Both the position numbers and the translations under genes were made by a program. The notes beneath the pieces were generated by a model. That model did not search any database. It worked only from the letters and a program-made list of their open reading frames with translations, and was not told the DNA's origin. From Gammaproteobacteria bacterium (GTDB lineage Bacteria; Pseudomonadota; Gammaproteobacteria; Chromatiales; Chromatiaceae): a stretch of DNA of 33,418 nt. Shown here piece after piece: positions 7,651-16,589 of this stretch; the first letter of the stretch is position 1, and each line of letters starts with the position of its first letter. The DNA lies in the NCBI GenBank assembly GCA_011390365.1, contig JAABSM010000044.1:1-33418 (forward strand), read 5' to 3'.

Positions 7651-8112
7651 TTACATACCGGCGACCTTCGGGTGCTGGCCGATGATCTCCAGCGCGACGG
7701 CGAGCAGGGTGTCGGCGTCGTCCTTCATCTTGGACAGGGACGGGAAGCCGAAGCGGTGCACGTCGCGCAGGGTCTTGTCCATCACCACCAGCTTGCCGAC
7801 GGTGATCAGGGCGCGGCCGAAGCCTTCGTGGGTGAGGTTGAGCATGGGCACCGCCATCAGCCCGCACTCCTTTTCGATCATCGCCGAGATGGCATTGAAG
7901 TAGGCCTTGACCCGGGCCATGGTGATCTCGTCCGGATCACCCACCACCGGGATCTCCTTCTTCTTCTCCTTGGTCAGCACGAAGGGGTCGAGAATCTTCT
8001 CCACCGGCCAGTTATCAAAGGTGCCGTAGGTATCCACGGCGCGCATCTGACGCACCATCTCCTTGGCGAAATCGGTCCCCAGGACCGGGTCGTCACTGCT
8101 GATGTCACTCAT
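7651..8112 (-). CDS. NifX-associated nitrogen fixation protein (DUF269)
   Basis: The product is a 153-residue soluble protein of the NifX-associated DUF269 family. Recognisable segments are FAKEMVRQMRAVDTYGTFDNW, EKILDPFVLTKEKKKEIPVVGDPDE, FYNAIS-like YFNAISAMIEKECG, and the C-terminal GFGRALITVGKLVVMDKTLRDVHRFGFPS. The family always accompanies nifENX in proteobacterial nif clusters. It is thought to help in FeMo-cofactor maturation, though no activity is proven. GAGGAAG upstream supports the ATG at 8112. It is separated from the rseC-like gene by 105 bp and from the DUF683 gene by a repeat-filled 175 bp; all run on the minus strand. Confidence 0.92.
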   Translation of the reverse strand: MSDISSDDPVLGTDFAKEMVRQMRAVDTYGTFDNWPVEKILDPFVLTKEKKKEIPVVGDPDEITMARVKAYFNAISAMIEKECGLMAVPMLNLTHEGFGRALITVGKLVVMDKTLRDVHRFGFPSLSKMKDDADTLLAVALEIIGQHPKVAGM

Positions 8113-8217
8113 GCTTGCTTCCTCTTTGTTCAATGAAATCGTTGAGCCGCTCATGGATCGCCGAGCTGCGCTCGGCTGATCCGCATCGGCGCGGCGGTGT
8201 CAAGATCAACCGGCTGC

Positions 8218-8727
8218 TCAGGGTTCTTTAGTCGCTCGCAGGATCTCTCTCTTCTCCAGATCGCTGGAGTGCTCCAATTCGTCAATCCGGATCCGCGGCT
8301 CATTGGCGAAGCCAAGCAGTCGCGGCGCATAGTTCAGCCGTTTATCACCCCGGGCAATGGTTCGCTCCACCCAGGCGAGGCCGCCGATCAGCCCGGCGAT
8401 AGCCAGCAGGCTCTGTAACACTTCACCCAGTTGCAGCGCCGCGCCCAGGGCCGCGGCGAGGATCATCAATCCCAGCGGGACCAGGTAGGCGCGCAGGGAG
8501 GCGGCGGCCAGCACCCGATCGGGTATGCCGATGAGTACCTGCTGTCCGGCCTTCGCCCCGAGGGTGTCGGGCAGGCGCAGGGCGTTGCGCTTGGCGTTGA
8601 ACAGCTTGGCCACCACCGAGGTGGTGCAACTGTCGGCGCCGCAGTGGGAGCAGGCGCTGCGCGGCTGGGTCTCGATCCACAGCTCGCCCTTCTCCGCCTT
8701 GATCACCGTGCCAATTTCTTCAAGCAT
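8218..8727 (-). CDS. rseC: RseC/MucC-family membrane protein inside the nif operon
   Basis: The 169-residue protein has the RseC layout: a short cytosolic N-terminal beta domain with three cysteines (C26, C29, C34; ACSHCGADSC), the VVAKLFNAK..LRLPD segment, then two membrane helices (about 80-100 and 106-122) and a charged C-terminal tail. RseC proteins work with the SoxR-reducing/Rnf-type electron transport system and in sigma-E control. The ATG overlaps the nifX stop (TAATG), so it is tightly coupled to nifX. This is not the usual place for rseC, which normally sits with rnf/rsx or rpoE genes. A role in Rnf-driven low-potential electron supply to nitrogenase is plausible but inferred from position only. 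Confidence 0.85.
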   Translation of the reverse strand: MLEEIGTVIKAEKGELWIETQPRSACSHCGADSCTTSVVAKLFNAKRNALRLPDTLGAKAGQQVLIGIPDRVLAAASLRAYLVPLGLMILAAALGAALQLGEVLQSLLAIAGLIGGLAWVERTIARGDKRLNYAPRLLGFANEPRIRIDELEHSSDLEKREILRATKEP

Positions 8728-9158
8728 TACTCGTCCCACCCCTCCGCTTCCATCTTGTCGAAGCGGCCTGGATCCGTGGGCTGGTGGTCGGCGATGGCGC
8801 GCGCCAGCCAGCGGCTGGGGCCGTCGCGCAGCTCCTCTTGCAGGGCCTCGATCTGGGCGTCAATGGGCGCGCCGGGGGAGACCTTTACCGGCTGAATGCC
8901 CCGCGCCTTGAGCTGATTGATAGCGGAGGCGCCCACCGCCTGGCTGTAGACCGCGATGCAGCCCTCCAGCGCCTCGATCTTGACGCCGAGCTTGTCCTCG
9001 TTGCCGTCCATCTCCAGCTTGCCGAACTCCATCGCCTCGACGAAGCCGGCCTTGTCCTGGTCCACGGCGTAGATGGCGAAGGACTTGGCCGCGCCGAAGT
9101 GCTGGTCGACATGCTTCATGTCAGTGGTGGCGAAGGCCACCTTGATCGCGGTTGCCAT
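8727..9158 (-). CDS. nifX: Nitrogen fixation protein NifX
   Basis: The 143-residue protein belongs to the NifX/NifB-C-terminal (dinitrogenase iron-molybdenum cofactor) family. Segments include MATAIKVAFATTDMKHVDQHFGAAK, the FAIYAVDQDKAGFVEA strand, and the IEALEGCIAVYSQAVGASAINQLKARGIQPVKV core. NifX binds the FeMo-co precursors NifB-co and VK-cluster and passes them to NifEN in the cytoplasm. GAGGAGA precedes the ATG at 9158; the long upstream open frame is an antiparallel shadow of nifN's 3' end. It begins 10 bp after the nifN stop and shares a base with the rseC-like start. Confidence 0.95.
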   Translation of the reverse strand: MATAIKVAFATTDMKHVDQHFGAAKSFAIYAVDQDKAGFVEAMEFGKLEMDGNEDKLGVKIEALEGCIAVYSQAVGASAINQLKARGIQPVKVSPGAPIDAQIEALQEELRDGPSRWLARAIADHQPTDPGRFDKMEAEGWDE

Positions 9159-9168
9159 CCATCTCTCC

Positions 9169-10605
9169 TCAGTGTCGCAGCGAATCAGCTGTAGGCGTCT
9201 TGTCAGGGTCATGGGCGGCCACCTTTGGAGGGTTTTGGCGGTATTCCGGTTTCTGGGCATAGATGGAGCGGTAGGGGTGGATCTCCCCCTTCTCCAGGCC
9301 CAGCATGATATTGGCCAGGTCGAACAGCGCCTGACGACTGCCGCGATAGCCGATCCAGCACTTCTGATAACCGCCCAGGGTGTCGTACTGGGGGAAGCCG
9401 GCGCGCAGCAGCGGGATGCCGAGCCGCTTGGAACTCTCCACGCCATGGGAGTTGGTGATCAGCACCTCCGCGCCCTCTTCCTTGGCGAGCCTCTCCAGAT
9501 CCTCCAGATCGCCGATTTTCACCGATTCGGCGGCGACCTCGGCGAGCACCGGCGCATTCACCGGCGAGACGGCGGCCACCGTCTCGCCGCCGACGCCATG
9601 CACCAGTTCACTCAGGCCCTGAAGCAGATCGGGGTCGGCGGCCAGCGCGAAGCGGGCCATCCCCAGCATGAAATGGCAGTCGAGCATGGCGTCCTGCAAC
9701 TGGGCGCGTTGGCGTTCGATGCGCTCGGGCACCGGTTCGCCGGAGATCTGGTGCAGCGCGGCGATCAACCCATCCACCGCCGCCAGCCCCATCAGATGGT
9801 TGAAGCGATAGTCGGGTACGCCGGTGCGCGCCTTGAGCAGGTCCGCGGCCTTGGCCATGGAGCGACCGATCACCAGGGTGGCGACGGCGTCGCCCAGGGT
9901 CGCCAGCTCCGACACATCCGCGCCGCCGATGGTCAGCGGCGAGAAGTCCTCTTCGCCCAGATGGCCGTCCAGCGAATCGGAGAGATCCGGCAGCACCATC
10001 GGGCGCAGGCCGAAGCGCTCGATCAGGTCCTTCAGCTCCTCCAGGTCGCCGGGGGTGAGGGAGGGGTTGACCAGCACGTTGAGTTGACGCTTGCGCCGCC
10101 CCGGCTGGGTGCCGGCCGCGTCGGCGGCGGGAACCAGGGTGTCGATGATCTCGTGCACCGCCTTGGCGAAGCCGGTCTCCAGGCAGCCGCTGTAGTCGGG
10201 GGTGGAGACGGGCACCACCGGGATGTGATCGAACTCGGGGTGGGCCTTGCGAAAGTTCTTTACCGCCATGCCCATGTCGCTGCCCTGGGTCTCGGAGAGG
10301 CCGGTGGTGGGCACGCCAAGCAGCGAGGGACTGTTCTTTTCGCAGATCGTCTTGAGGCCCTCGACCACGCTCTCCTCGGAACCCATTACCGTGGTGATCT
10401 GATCCATGGCGGTGGTCTGGAGCGGGATCGGCTCCCGGAAGTGACGCACGAAGAAGACCTTGCCGAAGGCGGTGCAGCCCTGGGAGCCGTGCAGCATGGG
10501 GATGGCGCGGCGGAAGCCGAGAAAGGCCAGCGCCCCGCCGATGGTCTGGCTCGCCTTCAGCGGGCTGACCGAGAGGGCCTTGTTGCGCTTGATGATTTCG
10601 ACCAT
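9169..10605 (-). CDS. nifN: FeMo-cofactor assembly scaffold subunit NifN
   Basis: The 478-residue protein is the beta-like subunit of the NifEN scaffold, on which NifB-co is converted to FeMo-co before transfer to NifDK. The N-terminus carries [18 protein letters not shown] and the [10 protein letters not shown] motif, with the cluster cysteine C44 at the position known from other NifN proteins. [14 protein letters not shown] and [13 protein letters not shown] follow, and the C-terminal third has [20 protein letters not shown]. Length agrees with the family (about 430-480). GAGGAG lies upstream of the ATG at 10605; one base separates it from the nifE stop (TGA-C-ATG), indicating coupled translation of the two subunits. 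Confidence 0.97.
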   Translation of the reverse strand: MVEIIKRNKALSVSPLKASQTIGGALAFLGFRRAIPMLHGSQGCTAFGKVFFVRHFREPIPLQTTAMDQITTVMGSEESVVEGLKTICEKNSPSLLGVPTTGLSETQGSDMGMAVKNFRKAHPEFDHIPVVPVSTPDYSGCLETGFAKAVHEIIDTLVPAADAAGTQPGRRKRQLNVLVNPSLTPGDLEELKDLIERFGLRPMVLPDLSDSLDGHLGEEDFSPLTIGGADVSELATLGDAVATLVIGRSMAKAADLLKARTGVPDYRFNHLMGLAAVDGLIAALHQISGEPVPERIERQRAQLQDAMLDCHFMLGMARFALAADPDLLQGLSELVHGVGGETVAAVSPVNAPVLAEVAAESVKIGDLEDLERLAKEEGAEVLITNSHGVESSKRLGIPLLRAGFPQYDTLGGYQKCWIGYRGSRQALFDLANIMLGLEKGEIHPYRSIYAQKPEYRQNPPKVAAHDPDKTPTADSLRH

Positions 10606-10606
10606 G

Positions 10607-12010
10607 TCAGAGCTCCTCTCCGGTGCTGGTTTGGGATGCATGCCAGGGCGCGGGATTGCGCACCGCCGGCCACACCGGGCTTTCGATGGTCAACACCAGT
10701 TGCCGCGCCAGCTCCACCATGCCGGTGTAACCGGCGTAGCCGAACTCCCGCTCCTGATTGATATCGAGAAAGGGGATGCGCGCCTTGAGGGCGGTGTACA
10801 TATTGCGTCCGCCGGCGATCAGCACATCTACGTCGTGTTCGCGGACGATGTTGATCAGATTTCGGGGGTTGCCCTCCTCCAGCATCACCGCATCCTGGCC
10901 CATCAGCTCGCGGATACGCGCCTTGTCGTCCTCGGTGGACTTGCGGGTGCCGGTGGCCACCACCTCCATGCCCAGGTCTTGCAGCGCGGCGATCACCGAC
11001 CAGGATTTGACCCCGCCGGTATAGAGCAGCACCTTGCGCCCCTTGAGCTTCTCCCGCCAAGGGGCCAGCTCTTTGTTGATCTTTGCCTCTTCCCGTTCGA
11101 TCAGCGCCTCGGTACGGGCGGTGAGGTCCGGGTCGTCGATGAGGCGGGCGAAGTCCCGCAGCGCCTGGGAGACATCCCCTACGCCATAGAAGCTGCCCTC
11201 GAACCAGGGCGTCTCGAAAGCCTCCTGGAGCTTGCGGGCGACGTTGATCATCGCCTTCGAGCAGACCATCATGTTCGCCTCGGAGCGGTGCATGGTCTGC
11301 ACCTCTCTGAAGCGGGCGTCCCCCGAAAGGGTGCATAGCACCCGCAGCCCCAACTCATCGAGCAGCGGCAACACATGCCACAGCTCGCCGGCGATGTTGT
11401 ACTCCCCCACCAGGGCGATGTCGTGAATCGTCTTGTCGCCGCTATCCACTCCCTCCGGTAGCGGATCCGGCTCGCGGGTGCCGCAGACATATTTGACCAT
11501 GGACTCGCCGGCGATGCGGTTGCCAAGATTCTTGGTGCCATAGAAACCAGCCGCGTCCACCGGTACCACCGGCACGCCCCAGCGCGTCTGCGCCTCCTTG
11601 CACACCGCGGCGATGTCGTCGCCGATCAGCGCCGGCACGCAGGTGTTGTAGACGAAGACCGCGGCGGGCTGGTGATCCTGCACCGCCTGCTTGATGGAGT
11701 GAAACAGTCGCTTCTCACCGCGACCCATGATTACGTCCTGTTCGGTGAGATCGGTGGTCATGCCGATGCGATACAGCCGCGGCCCGGTGGAGCGGGTGCC
11801 GCGGTTGTCCCACGAACTGCCGGCGCAGGCGATGGAGCCGTGGACGATGTGCGCCACATCGGCGATGGGCAACAGCGCGATCTGCGCCCCGTCAAAGGCG
11901 CAACCCCCGGCGGTAGCGCCTGGCTTGGGCCGGGCGCAGCCCGACTTGGACTTGTTGTTATGGGAGCATGCCGGTTCATCCAGCAGCGCGGCGATCTCTT
12001 TCTGTTTCAT
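10607..12010 (-). CDS. nifE: FeMo-cofactor assembly scaffold subunit NifE
   Basis: The 467-residue protein is the alpha-like subunit of the NifEN scaffold. It begins [15 protein letters not shown]. It contains the cluster-binding cysteines C37 (GGCAFDGAQ), C62 ([14 protein letters not shown]) and the [11 protein letters not shown] cysteine, equivalents of the NifD P-cluster ligands. Further NifE features are [22 protein letters not shown] and the C-terminal [17 protein letters not shown]. The open frame extends to 12232, but that part holds the sigma-54 promoter, so the start at 12010 is correct. It heads the operon nifE-nifN-nifX and onward. Expression is expected under nitrogen-limiting, low-oxygen conditions through NifA (inference from the promoter). 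Confidence 0.97.
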   Translation of the reverse strand: MKQKEIAALLDEPACSHNNKSKSGCARPKPGATAGGCAFDGAQIALLPIADVAHIVHGSIACAGSSWDNRGTRSTGPRLYRIGMTTDLTEQDVIMGRGEKRLFHSIKQAVQDHQPAAVFVYNTCVPALIGDDIAAVCKEAQTRWGVPVVPVDAAGFYGTKNLGNRIAGESMVKYVCGTREPDPLPEGVDSGDKTIHDIALVGEYNIAGELWHVLPLLDELGLRVLCTLSGDARFREVQTMHRSEANMMVCSKAMINVARKLQEAFETPWFEGSFYGVGDVSQALRDFARLIDDPDLTARTEALIEREEAKINKELAPWREKLKGRKVLLYTGGVKSWSVIAALQDLGMEVVATGTRKSTEDDKARIRELMGQDAVMLEEGNPRNLINIVREHDVDVLIAGGRNMYTALKARIPFLDINQEREFGYAGYTGMVELARQLVLTIESPVWPAVRNPAPWHASQTSTGEEL

Positions 12011-12050
12011 GAGTTGGCCTTGCCTCGTTGGGGTGCTTGCGGGGAGACGC

Positions 12051-12066
12051 TGCAAGGGTTGTGCCA
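12051..12066 (-). promoter_or_regulatory. Sigma-54 (-24/-12) promoter of the nifENX operon
   Basis: On the minus strand the sequence TGGCACAACCCTTGCA matches the sigma-54 consensus TGGCAC-N5-TTGCA perfectly. The GC of the -12 element is at 12053-12052, so transcription should start near 12041-12039, about 30 bases before the nifE ATG at 12010. Confidence 0.93.
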
Positions 12067-12111
12067 TGGCTCGATGTTGTTGTCTGAGCGCCAATTGTCG
12101 CGAGGCGGGTT

Positions 12112-12127
12112 TGTCGGGTTTGCGACA
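12112..12127 (-). promoter_or_regulatory. NifA upstream activator site (TGT-N10-ACA)
   Basis: TGTCGGGTTTGCGACA fits TGT-N10-ACA and is also a longer dyad (TGTCG-N6-CGACA). Its centre is about 80 bases upstream of the predicted nifE start point, a typical NifA enhancer distance. Confidence 0.85.
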
Positions 12128-12142
12128 ATGTCGCATTGTCGC
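12122..12142. promoter_or_regulatory. Palindrome overlapping the NifA site
   Basis: A perfect dyad, GCGACAATG-N3-CATTGTCGC, shares its left edge with the right half of the NifA-type site. A related attgtcgc half-site lies at 12094-12101. The overlap suggests a second regulator's operator or a redundant activator site. No factor can be named. Confidence 0.5.
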
Positions 12143-12370
12143 TGTCGCGCGGGGCGGAACATCCGGCTGGCGGATTTTCAACGTGGCGGGCTCTGGGACG
12201 ACGATGGGGTAACGAATCTGCTCCCCAGCCATCTATCGGGTATGGGATCTCCCGAGCTGAAGTTCGGACTCCAGTGCGGCAGGGGTGCATCGGTGAGAGA
12301 GTTTGCCGGTTGGCAATGCCCGGAAGTAACTATTCAGATCGCTGCGCAAAAATGCGCTCTTTGCTTGCGA

Positions 12371-12403
12371 CCAAGGGGGAGAGTGCCGGCCTCTCCCCCT
12401 TGG
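12371..12403. terminator. Strong hairpin downstream of the MBL-fold gene
   Basis: Perfect 13-base arms CCAAGGGGGAGAG and CTCTCCCCCTTGG enclose a 7-base loop. It lies 86 bases past the stop of the minus-strand hydrolase gene and upstream of the nifE control region. There is no clear T-tract on either side, so it may be a terminator-like insulator. Confidence 0.5.
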
Positions 12404-12488
12404 AAACCCCCAAAGGGTTGCGTAACCATCCGCCGCAATCCCGCTATCGCGTGATGTGCTGAATAGTTACAAAAACCGCGGCAAAACA

Positions 12489-13439
12489 TCACCCCACCCC
12501 GCGCTGCAACCAGACGTCCAGCCCCTGGGCGTTGAGATCGGTGTCGGGGCCGATCAGGCGCAGGATCTCTTCCCGCCCCAGTTCGCAACCCCGCTTGCGC
12601 AGGCGTTCGAGTATGCGTTCCTGGATCCGCTCCCGCAACCACGCCTTGCGTCCCTCCCCTTCGGGAGCGCGGCGGGCGAGGTCCGCGTGGAAGTCGATAT
12701 CCTCACGCAGTTGCTCGGCGAGTACGCGCACGTTGTCGACGCGACCGAAGTGGGTCAGATAGATGAATTTCGGATCATGGGAGAGGAGTCGATCGATGGT
12801 GGCGTGCCAGGCATCGGGGTCGAACTGCACCGGCGTGGTGGTGGCCATGATGAAGGCGTCACGATCACCCGCCAGTTCCGGGTAGCCCAGCCCAAAGGTA
12901 TCGCCGGTGAAGAAGCCCTTGGCGGCGGCATCGTAGACGCAGTAGTGGTGGCGGGCGTGTCCCGGGGTGTCGATACAGATCAGCTCGCGGCCGTTGAGGT
13001 CCACCTTGAAGCCATTCTCGGCGGCGATCACCCGCTCTTCGGGGATCGGCTCGATCTCGCCGTAGTACCGCTTGAACCTCTCCTCGCCATAGACGGCGAT
13101 GGTGCCGGCGCGCAGCTTGGCGGGATCGATCATGTGGCGGGCGCCGAAGGGGTGGATCACCAGCTTGGCATTGGGAAAGAGCCCCATCATGCGCCCCGCG
13201 CCGCCGGCGTGGTCGAGGTGGACGTGGGTCGGCATGACGTAGCGCACCTGCTCCGGGGCTATGTCCAGCCGCTCCATCATCATCAGCACCTGGTTCACGC
13301 CATTGGCGGTACCGGTCTCGACGATGGCCGCCTGATCCCCTTCGTGAATCAGGTAGCTGGCGGCCAGGCGCGGGCGCTGGTAGTAGACATCCACACAGTA
13401 GACGCCGTTGCCGTATTCTTCATAGTAGAGTCGACTCAC
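12489..13439 (-). CDS. Metallo-beta-lactamase-fold hydrolase
   Basis: The 316-residue cytosolic protein is of the MBL superfamily. The zinc motif THVHLDHAGG supplies H-x-H-x-D-H (about residues 72-77 from this start), followed by the family's DTPGHARHHYCVYD and FFTGDTFGLGYPEL segments and a C-terminal His (LTHFGR). Such enzymes hydrolyse thioesters, lactones or phosphodiesters; nothing here fixes the substrate. The frame opens with TTG at 13469, but GTG at 13439 is preceded by AAGGGGG at good spacing and is preferred. It is transcribed in the same direction as the nif operon but lies 479 bp upstream of nifE behind a hairpin, so it is probably a separate unit. Confidence 0.85.
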   Translation of the reverse strand: MSRLYYEEYGNGVYCVDVYYQRPRLAASYLIHEGDQAAIVETGTANGVNQVLMMMERLDIAPEQVRYVMPTHVHLDHAGGAGRMMGLFPNAKLVIHPFGARHMIDPAKLRAGTIAVYGEERFKRYYGEIEPIPEERVIAAENGFKVDLNGRELICIDTPGHARHHYCVYDAAAKGFFTGDTFGLGYPELAGDRDAFIMATTTPVQFDPDAWHATIDRLLSHDPKFIYLTHFGRVDNVRVLAEQLREDIDFHADLARRAPEGEGRKAWLRERIQERILERLRKRGCELGREEILRLIGPDTDLNAQGLDVWLQRGVG

Positions 13440-13813
13440 CTCTAATCCCCCTTCGTACACTCGTGTCAAATGCGGGCGCTTGTGTTATGGTTCCGCCCTC
13501 GCGAAAGTGGCCCATTGTAGCAACTTTGCGCGGGATGATTCAGCATAACCGACGCGGTCGAAGAATAGACAGGATTAACGGGATTTTCAGGATGGACGGG
13601 ATTCGGGAATCTCACCGAAGTCCGGAGCGCGAGGCTGGACTCGCGCGTGCTACCTAAAGTGCGCATCCGGGTTTAATGGACAGGATTCACAGGATTTTTC
13701 AGGATGAACAGGATTTCTGTTTAAAGTAACTCTCATGCAAGGTTCTGGCACCCCGGCAGATGAAAGGCCGTACATTCAATGGCCTGCGTGGGCGGCGCAG
13801 CGCGCCTAAGAGG

Positions 13814-13838
13814 GGTTCCCACGCGGCGCGTGGGAACC
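13814..13838. repeat. Palindrome, copy 1 (GGTTCCCACGC type)
   Basis: A perfect dyad, GGTTCCCACGC-GGC-GCGTGGGAACC, with 11-base arms. An identical copy is at 14027-14051, 213 bases downstream. Confidence 0.85.
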
Positions 13839-14026
13839 AGCGGGACTTTGCGCTGGATGATTTAGCATAACCGACGTAGTTGAAGAATAGACAGGATTAA
13901 CAGGATTTTTCAGGATGAACAGGATTTCTGTTTAAAGGAACTTTCATTCAAGACACTGACACCCCCCGCCAATGAAAGGTCCATATAATCAATTACTTAC
14001 AACCAATGGCGCAGCGCGCCAAATAC

Positions 14027-14051
14027 GGTTCCCACGCGGCGCGTGGGAACC
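14027..14051. repeat. Palindrome, copy 2 (GGTTCCCACGC type)
   Basis: This is an identical copy of the dyad at 13814-13838. Both copies are preceded by cgcagcgcgcc and followed by agc, so the duplicated unit is larger than the palindrome itself. Confidence 0.85.
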
Positions 14052-14213
14052 AGCCTTTGTTAATGATCTTTCACGGTAACCGCCAACAACCATGGATACC
14101 GAAGAGCCCCGCAAAGCAACAACAACTTTTCCCAAACAAAAATCCTGTCAATCCTGAGAAATCCTGTTAATCCTGTCTATTCTTCCTGTTAAAAGAACAC
14201 CAAAGAGACAACC

Positions 14214-15029
14214 ATGAGCGATCATTACGCGGTTATCGGCAACCCCATCGAACACAGCAAATCACCGGCGATTCACGCCGCCTTTGCCACCCAGACCGGC
14301 GAGGATGTGGTCTACGGTCGCCTGCTCGGCGACCTTGATGACTTCGCCGGCGATGTGCGGCGGTTTTTCAGCGAAGGCGGCCGCGGGCTCAATGTTACCG
14401 TCCCGTTCAAGGAGCAGGCCTGGCGACTGGCGGATGAGCGCTCCCCGCGTGCCGAGATCGCCGGCGCGGTGAATACCCTGATCCCCCTGAAGGACAGCCG
14501 CGTGCGCGGCGACAACACCGATGGCGTGGGTCTGGTGCGGGATCTGACCCATAATCACGGCTGCCCGCTGGCGGGCGCGCGGATCCTTCTGCTGGGGGCT
14601 GGCGGGGCCTCCCGGGGTGTTTTACGACCGCTGCTGGAGGCCAAACCGGCCCGGCTCACCATCGCCAATCGCACCGCCTCGAAGGCCGCGGATCTGGCCG
14701 TCACCGTCGCCTCCCTGGGCGAGGTTACCGGTTGCGGATTGGACCAATTGGGCGGGCAACGGTTCGACCTGATCATCAACGGCACCGCCGCCGGCCTCAA
14801 GGGGGAAGCGCCGCCTGTGCCGGAGGATGTGCTGAGCGATGGTGGCTGGTGCTACGACATGATGTATGGCGACCAGCCCACCGCCTTTGTGCGCTGGGGG
14901 CTGGAACATGGCGCGTCCAAGGCGATGGATGGCCTTGGTATGCTGGTGGAACAAGCGGCGGAGTCCTTTCTGCTGTGGCGCGGGGTACGTCCTGAAACCG
15001 CATCAGTGATTCGCCAACTGCGCGGCTGA
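14214..15029 (+). CDS. aroE: Shikimate dehydrogenase
   Basis: The 271-residue enzyme reduces 3-dehydroshikimate to shikimate with NADPH in chorismate and aromatic amino acid synthesis. Substrate-side motifs are NPIEHSKSP (10-18), [10 protein letters not shown] with catalytic K66, AGAVNTL, and DNTDGVGL with catalytic D103. The NADPH loop GAGGASRG is at 128-135, followed by the NRT motif of NADP-preferring AroE. Near the C-terminus, [15 protein letters not shown] is typical. Length is normal (about 270). The ATG follows a repeat-rich spacer and a weak AAAGAGA ribosome site. The gene appears to be a stand-alone unit. Confidence 0.96.
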   Translation: MSDHYAVIGNPIEHSKSPAIHAAFATQTGEDVVYGRLLGDLDDFAGDVRRFFSEGGRGLNVTVPFKEQAWRLADERSPRAEIAGAVNTLIPLKDSRVRGDNTDGVGLVRDLTHNHGCPLAGARILLLGAGGASRGVLRPLLEAKPARLTIANRTASKAADLAVTVASLGEVTGCGLDQLGGQRFDLIINGTAAGLKGEAPPVPEDVLSDGGWCYDMMYGDQPTAFVRWGLEHGASKAMDGLGMLVEQAAESFLLWRGVRPETASVIRQLRG

Positions 15030-15060
15030 CCGCCCACATGCACCTGCAAAAATACAGTTC

Positions 15061-15190
15061 GCCACAGAGACACAGAGAACACAGAGTGTTCGCAAATGCG
15101 GTATAGCCTCATCCGTGGTTATCCCACAGTTGAACCCTCGGAGTCGCGCACTCGTCTGTATTCCCTCTGTGGCCCCTGTGCCTCTGTGGC
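15061..15190. repeat. Paired inverted arms, cacagag type
   Basis: The left arm (15061-15087) is made of gccacagag/acacagag units. The right arm (15161-15190) carries the complement (ctctgtggcc, cctctgtggc). They lie between aroE and the SpmA/SpmB-like gene and match the pair at 21289-21371 in design. Confidence 0.7.
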
Positions 15191-15208
15191 TACAACGATG
15201 AATTCCTG

Positions 15209-16522
15209 ATGAACGCCGTATTCTTCGCCCTGGTCCTCATCGCCTTCCTCACCGCCGCCTGGCGGCAGCTTGGCTGGAATCCCGCCCAGGGCGAGACCTC
15301 GCCCATGGAGGCCCTGTCCAAGGGAATGGTCGACGCCGCCGGCGGCTCGGTGGAGCTGGCGATCGGTCTGGTGGGGGTGATGGCCCTCTTTCTGGGGCTG
15401 ATGAAGGTGGCCGAGGCCGGCGGCATGCTGACCATTATCGCGCGCCTGATCCGGCCGCTGATGGTGCGCCTGTTTCCCGACGTGCCGCCCGATCATCCGG
15501 CGATGGGGGCGATGATCCTCAACATCTCCGCCAACGGCCTGGGACTGGGCAACGCCGCCACCCCGTTCGGCATTCGCGCCATGCAGGAGCTGGACAAGCT
15601 CAACACCCACAAGGGTACGGCGACCAACGCCATGGCCCTGTTTCTGGCCATCAACACCTCCAGCGTCACATTGCTGCCCACCGGCGTCATCGCCCTGCGC
15701 GCCTCCGCCGGCTCCCAGGACCCGGCGGGGATCCTCCCCACCACCCTCTTCGCCACCATCTGCTCCACCGCCGCCGCGATCATCGCCGCCAAGCTCTACT
15801 GTCGTTTCTTTCCGATAAACGCTGAGCCAAACGGCGTGCCGAACCGAGTGACGGATGAAGATATACCGGATCAGAAGGACTCGGCGACCCCCTTGGAAAC
15901 CGCGGTCCCAGAGGATCCCGGGGCCTACCCCGGCTGGGTCTCCGCCCTCGCCCTGCTGGGCCTGCTGGCGCTGGTTCCGATCACCATCATCTGGGGCAAG
16001 GCGATCGCTCCCTGGATCATCCCGGGCCTGATGGTCGGCTTTCTCACCTTCGGCATGCTGCGCGGGGTGCGTATCTACGAGGCCTTCGTGGAGGGGGCCA
16101 AAGATGGCTTCAACGTCGCCATCAAGATCATCCCCTACCTGGTGGCGATCCTGGTGGCGGTCGGCATGCTGCGTGCCAGCGGGGCGCTGGAGCTGCTGGT
16201 CGGCGCTCTGAGCGTCGTCACCGGCCCCCTCGGCCTGCCGGCGGAGGCACTGCCCATGGCGCTACTGCGGCCCCTCTCCGGCTCCGGGGCCTACGGCGTG
16301 ATGGCCTCGATCATCAACGACCCGGCCATCGGCCCGGACAGCTATGTGGGTTACCTGGTCTCTACCCTGCAAGGCAGCACCGAGACCACCTTCTACGTCC
16401 TCGCCGTCTACTTTGGCGCGGTGCAAGTGCGCCGCATCCGTCATGCTTTGGCCGCGGCCTTGACCGCCGATGTGGTCGGCATCATCGCCGCGGTGGCGGT
16501 GTGCGCCTGGTTGTTTGGATAA
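15209..16522 (+). CDS. SpmA-SpmB fused nucleoside-recognition (Gate) membrane protein
   Basis: The 437-residue polytopic membrane protein consists of two nucleoside-recognition (Gate) halves. The first half (about 1-205) resembles SpmA, with the hallmark NISANGLGLGNAATPFGIRAM and AINTSSVTLLPTGVI. The second half (about 235-437) resembles SpmB, with FVEGAKDGFNVAIKIIPYLVAILVAVGML and PLSGSGAYGVM. Between them is a charged linker of about 30 residues. In Bacillus these are two spore-maturation proteins; fused versions are common in non-sporulating proteobacteria, where the transported solute is unknown. The ATG at 15209 follows a repeat pair and lacks a strong ribosome site; no operon partner is visible. 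Confidence 0.9.
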   Translation: MNAVFFALVLIAFLTAAWRQLGWNPAQGETSPMEALSKGMVDAAGGSVELAIGLVGVMALFLGLMKVAEAGGMLTIIARLIRPLMVRLFPDVPPDHPAMGAMILNISANGLGLGNAATPFGIRAMQELDKLNTHKGTATNAMALFLAINTSSVTLLPTGVIALRASAGSQDPAGILPTTLFATICSTAAAIIAAKLYCRFFPINAEPNGVPNRVTDEDIPDQKDSATPLETAVPEDPGAYPGWVSALALLGLLALVPITIIWGKAIAPWIIPGLMVGFLTFGMLRGVRIYEAFVEGAKDGFNVAIKIIPYLVAILVAVGMLRASGALELLVGALSVVTGPLGLPAEALPMALLRPLSGSGAYGVMASIINDPAIGPDSYVGYLVSTLQGSTETTFYVLAVYFGAVQVRRIRHALAAALTADVVGIIAAVAVCAWLFG

Positions 16523-16589
16523 CCTAGCTCATACCCCCGCCCACTGCTCGAACCCGAGCCCTATTCGAGCCCGGGAGGAAAGGTAAAAG

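Larger units (their letters stand above)
13523..14191. repeat. Nested intergenic repeat block (caggat arms plus direct repeats)
   Basis: This gene-free stretch before aroE contains three forward arms of the gacaggattaacaggatttt type (13563-13605, 13676-13724, 13882-13934) and one inverted arm (14139-14184) that can pair with any of them. A 57-base segment at 13523-13579 is directly repeated at 13845-13901 with a few changes. The segment after the second arm (to 13842) is repeated in degenerate form after the third (to 14054). No coding region is credible here. Confidence 0.8.

Noticed and set aside
9073-10761. Open plus-strand frame of 562 codons opposite nifN and nifX
   Set aside because: It is the antisense of clearly recognised nif genes, rich in His/Gly/Arg/Leu with no family features. 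High GC content keeps such frames open.
13463-13657. Small plus-strand frame containing RINGIFRMDG
   Set aside because: This is a translation of the caggat repeat; it has no ribosome site and no conservation is expected.
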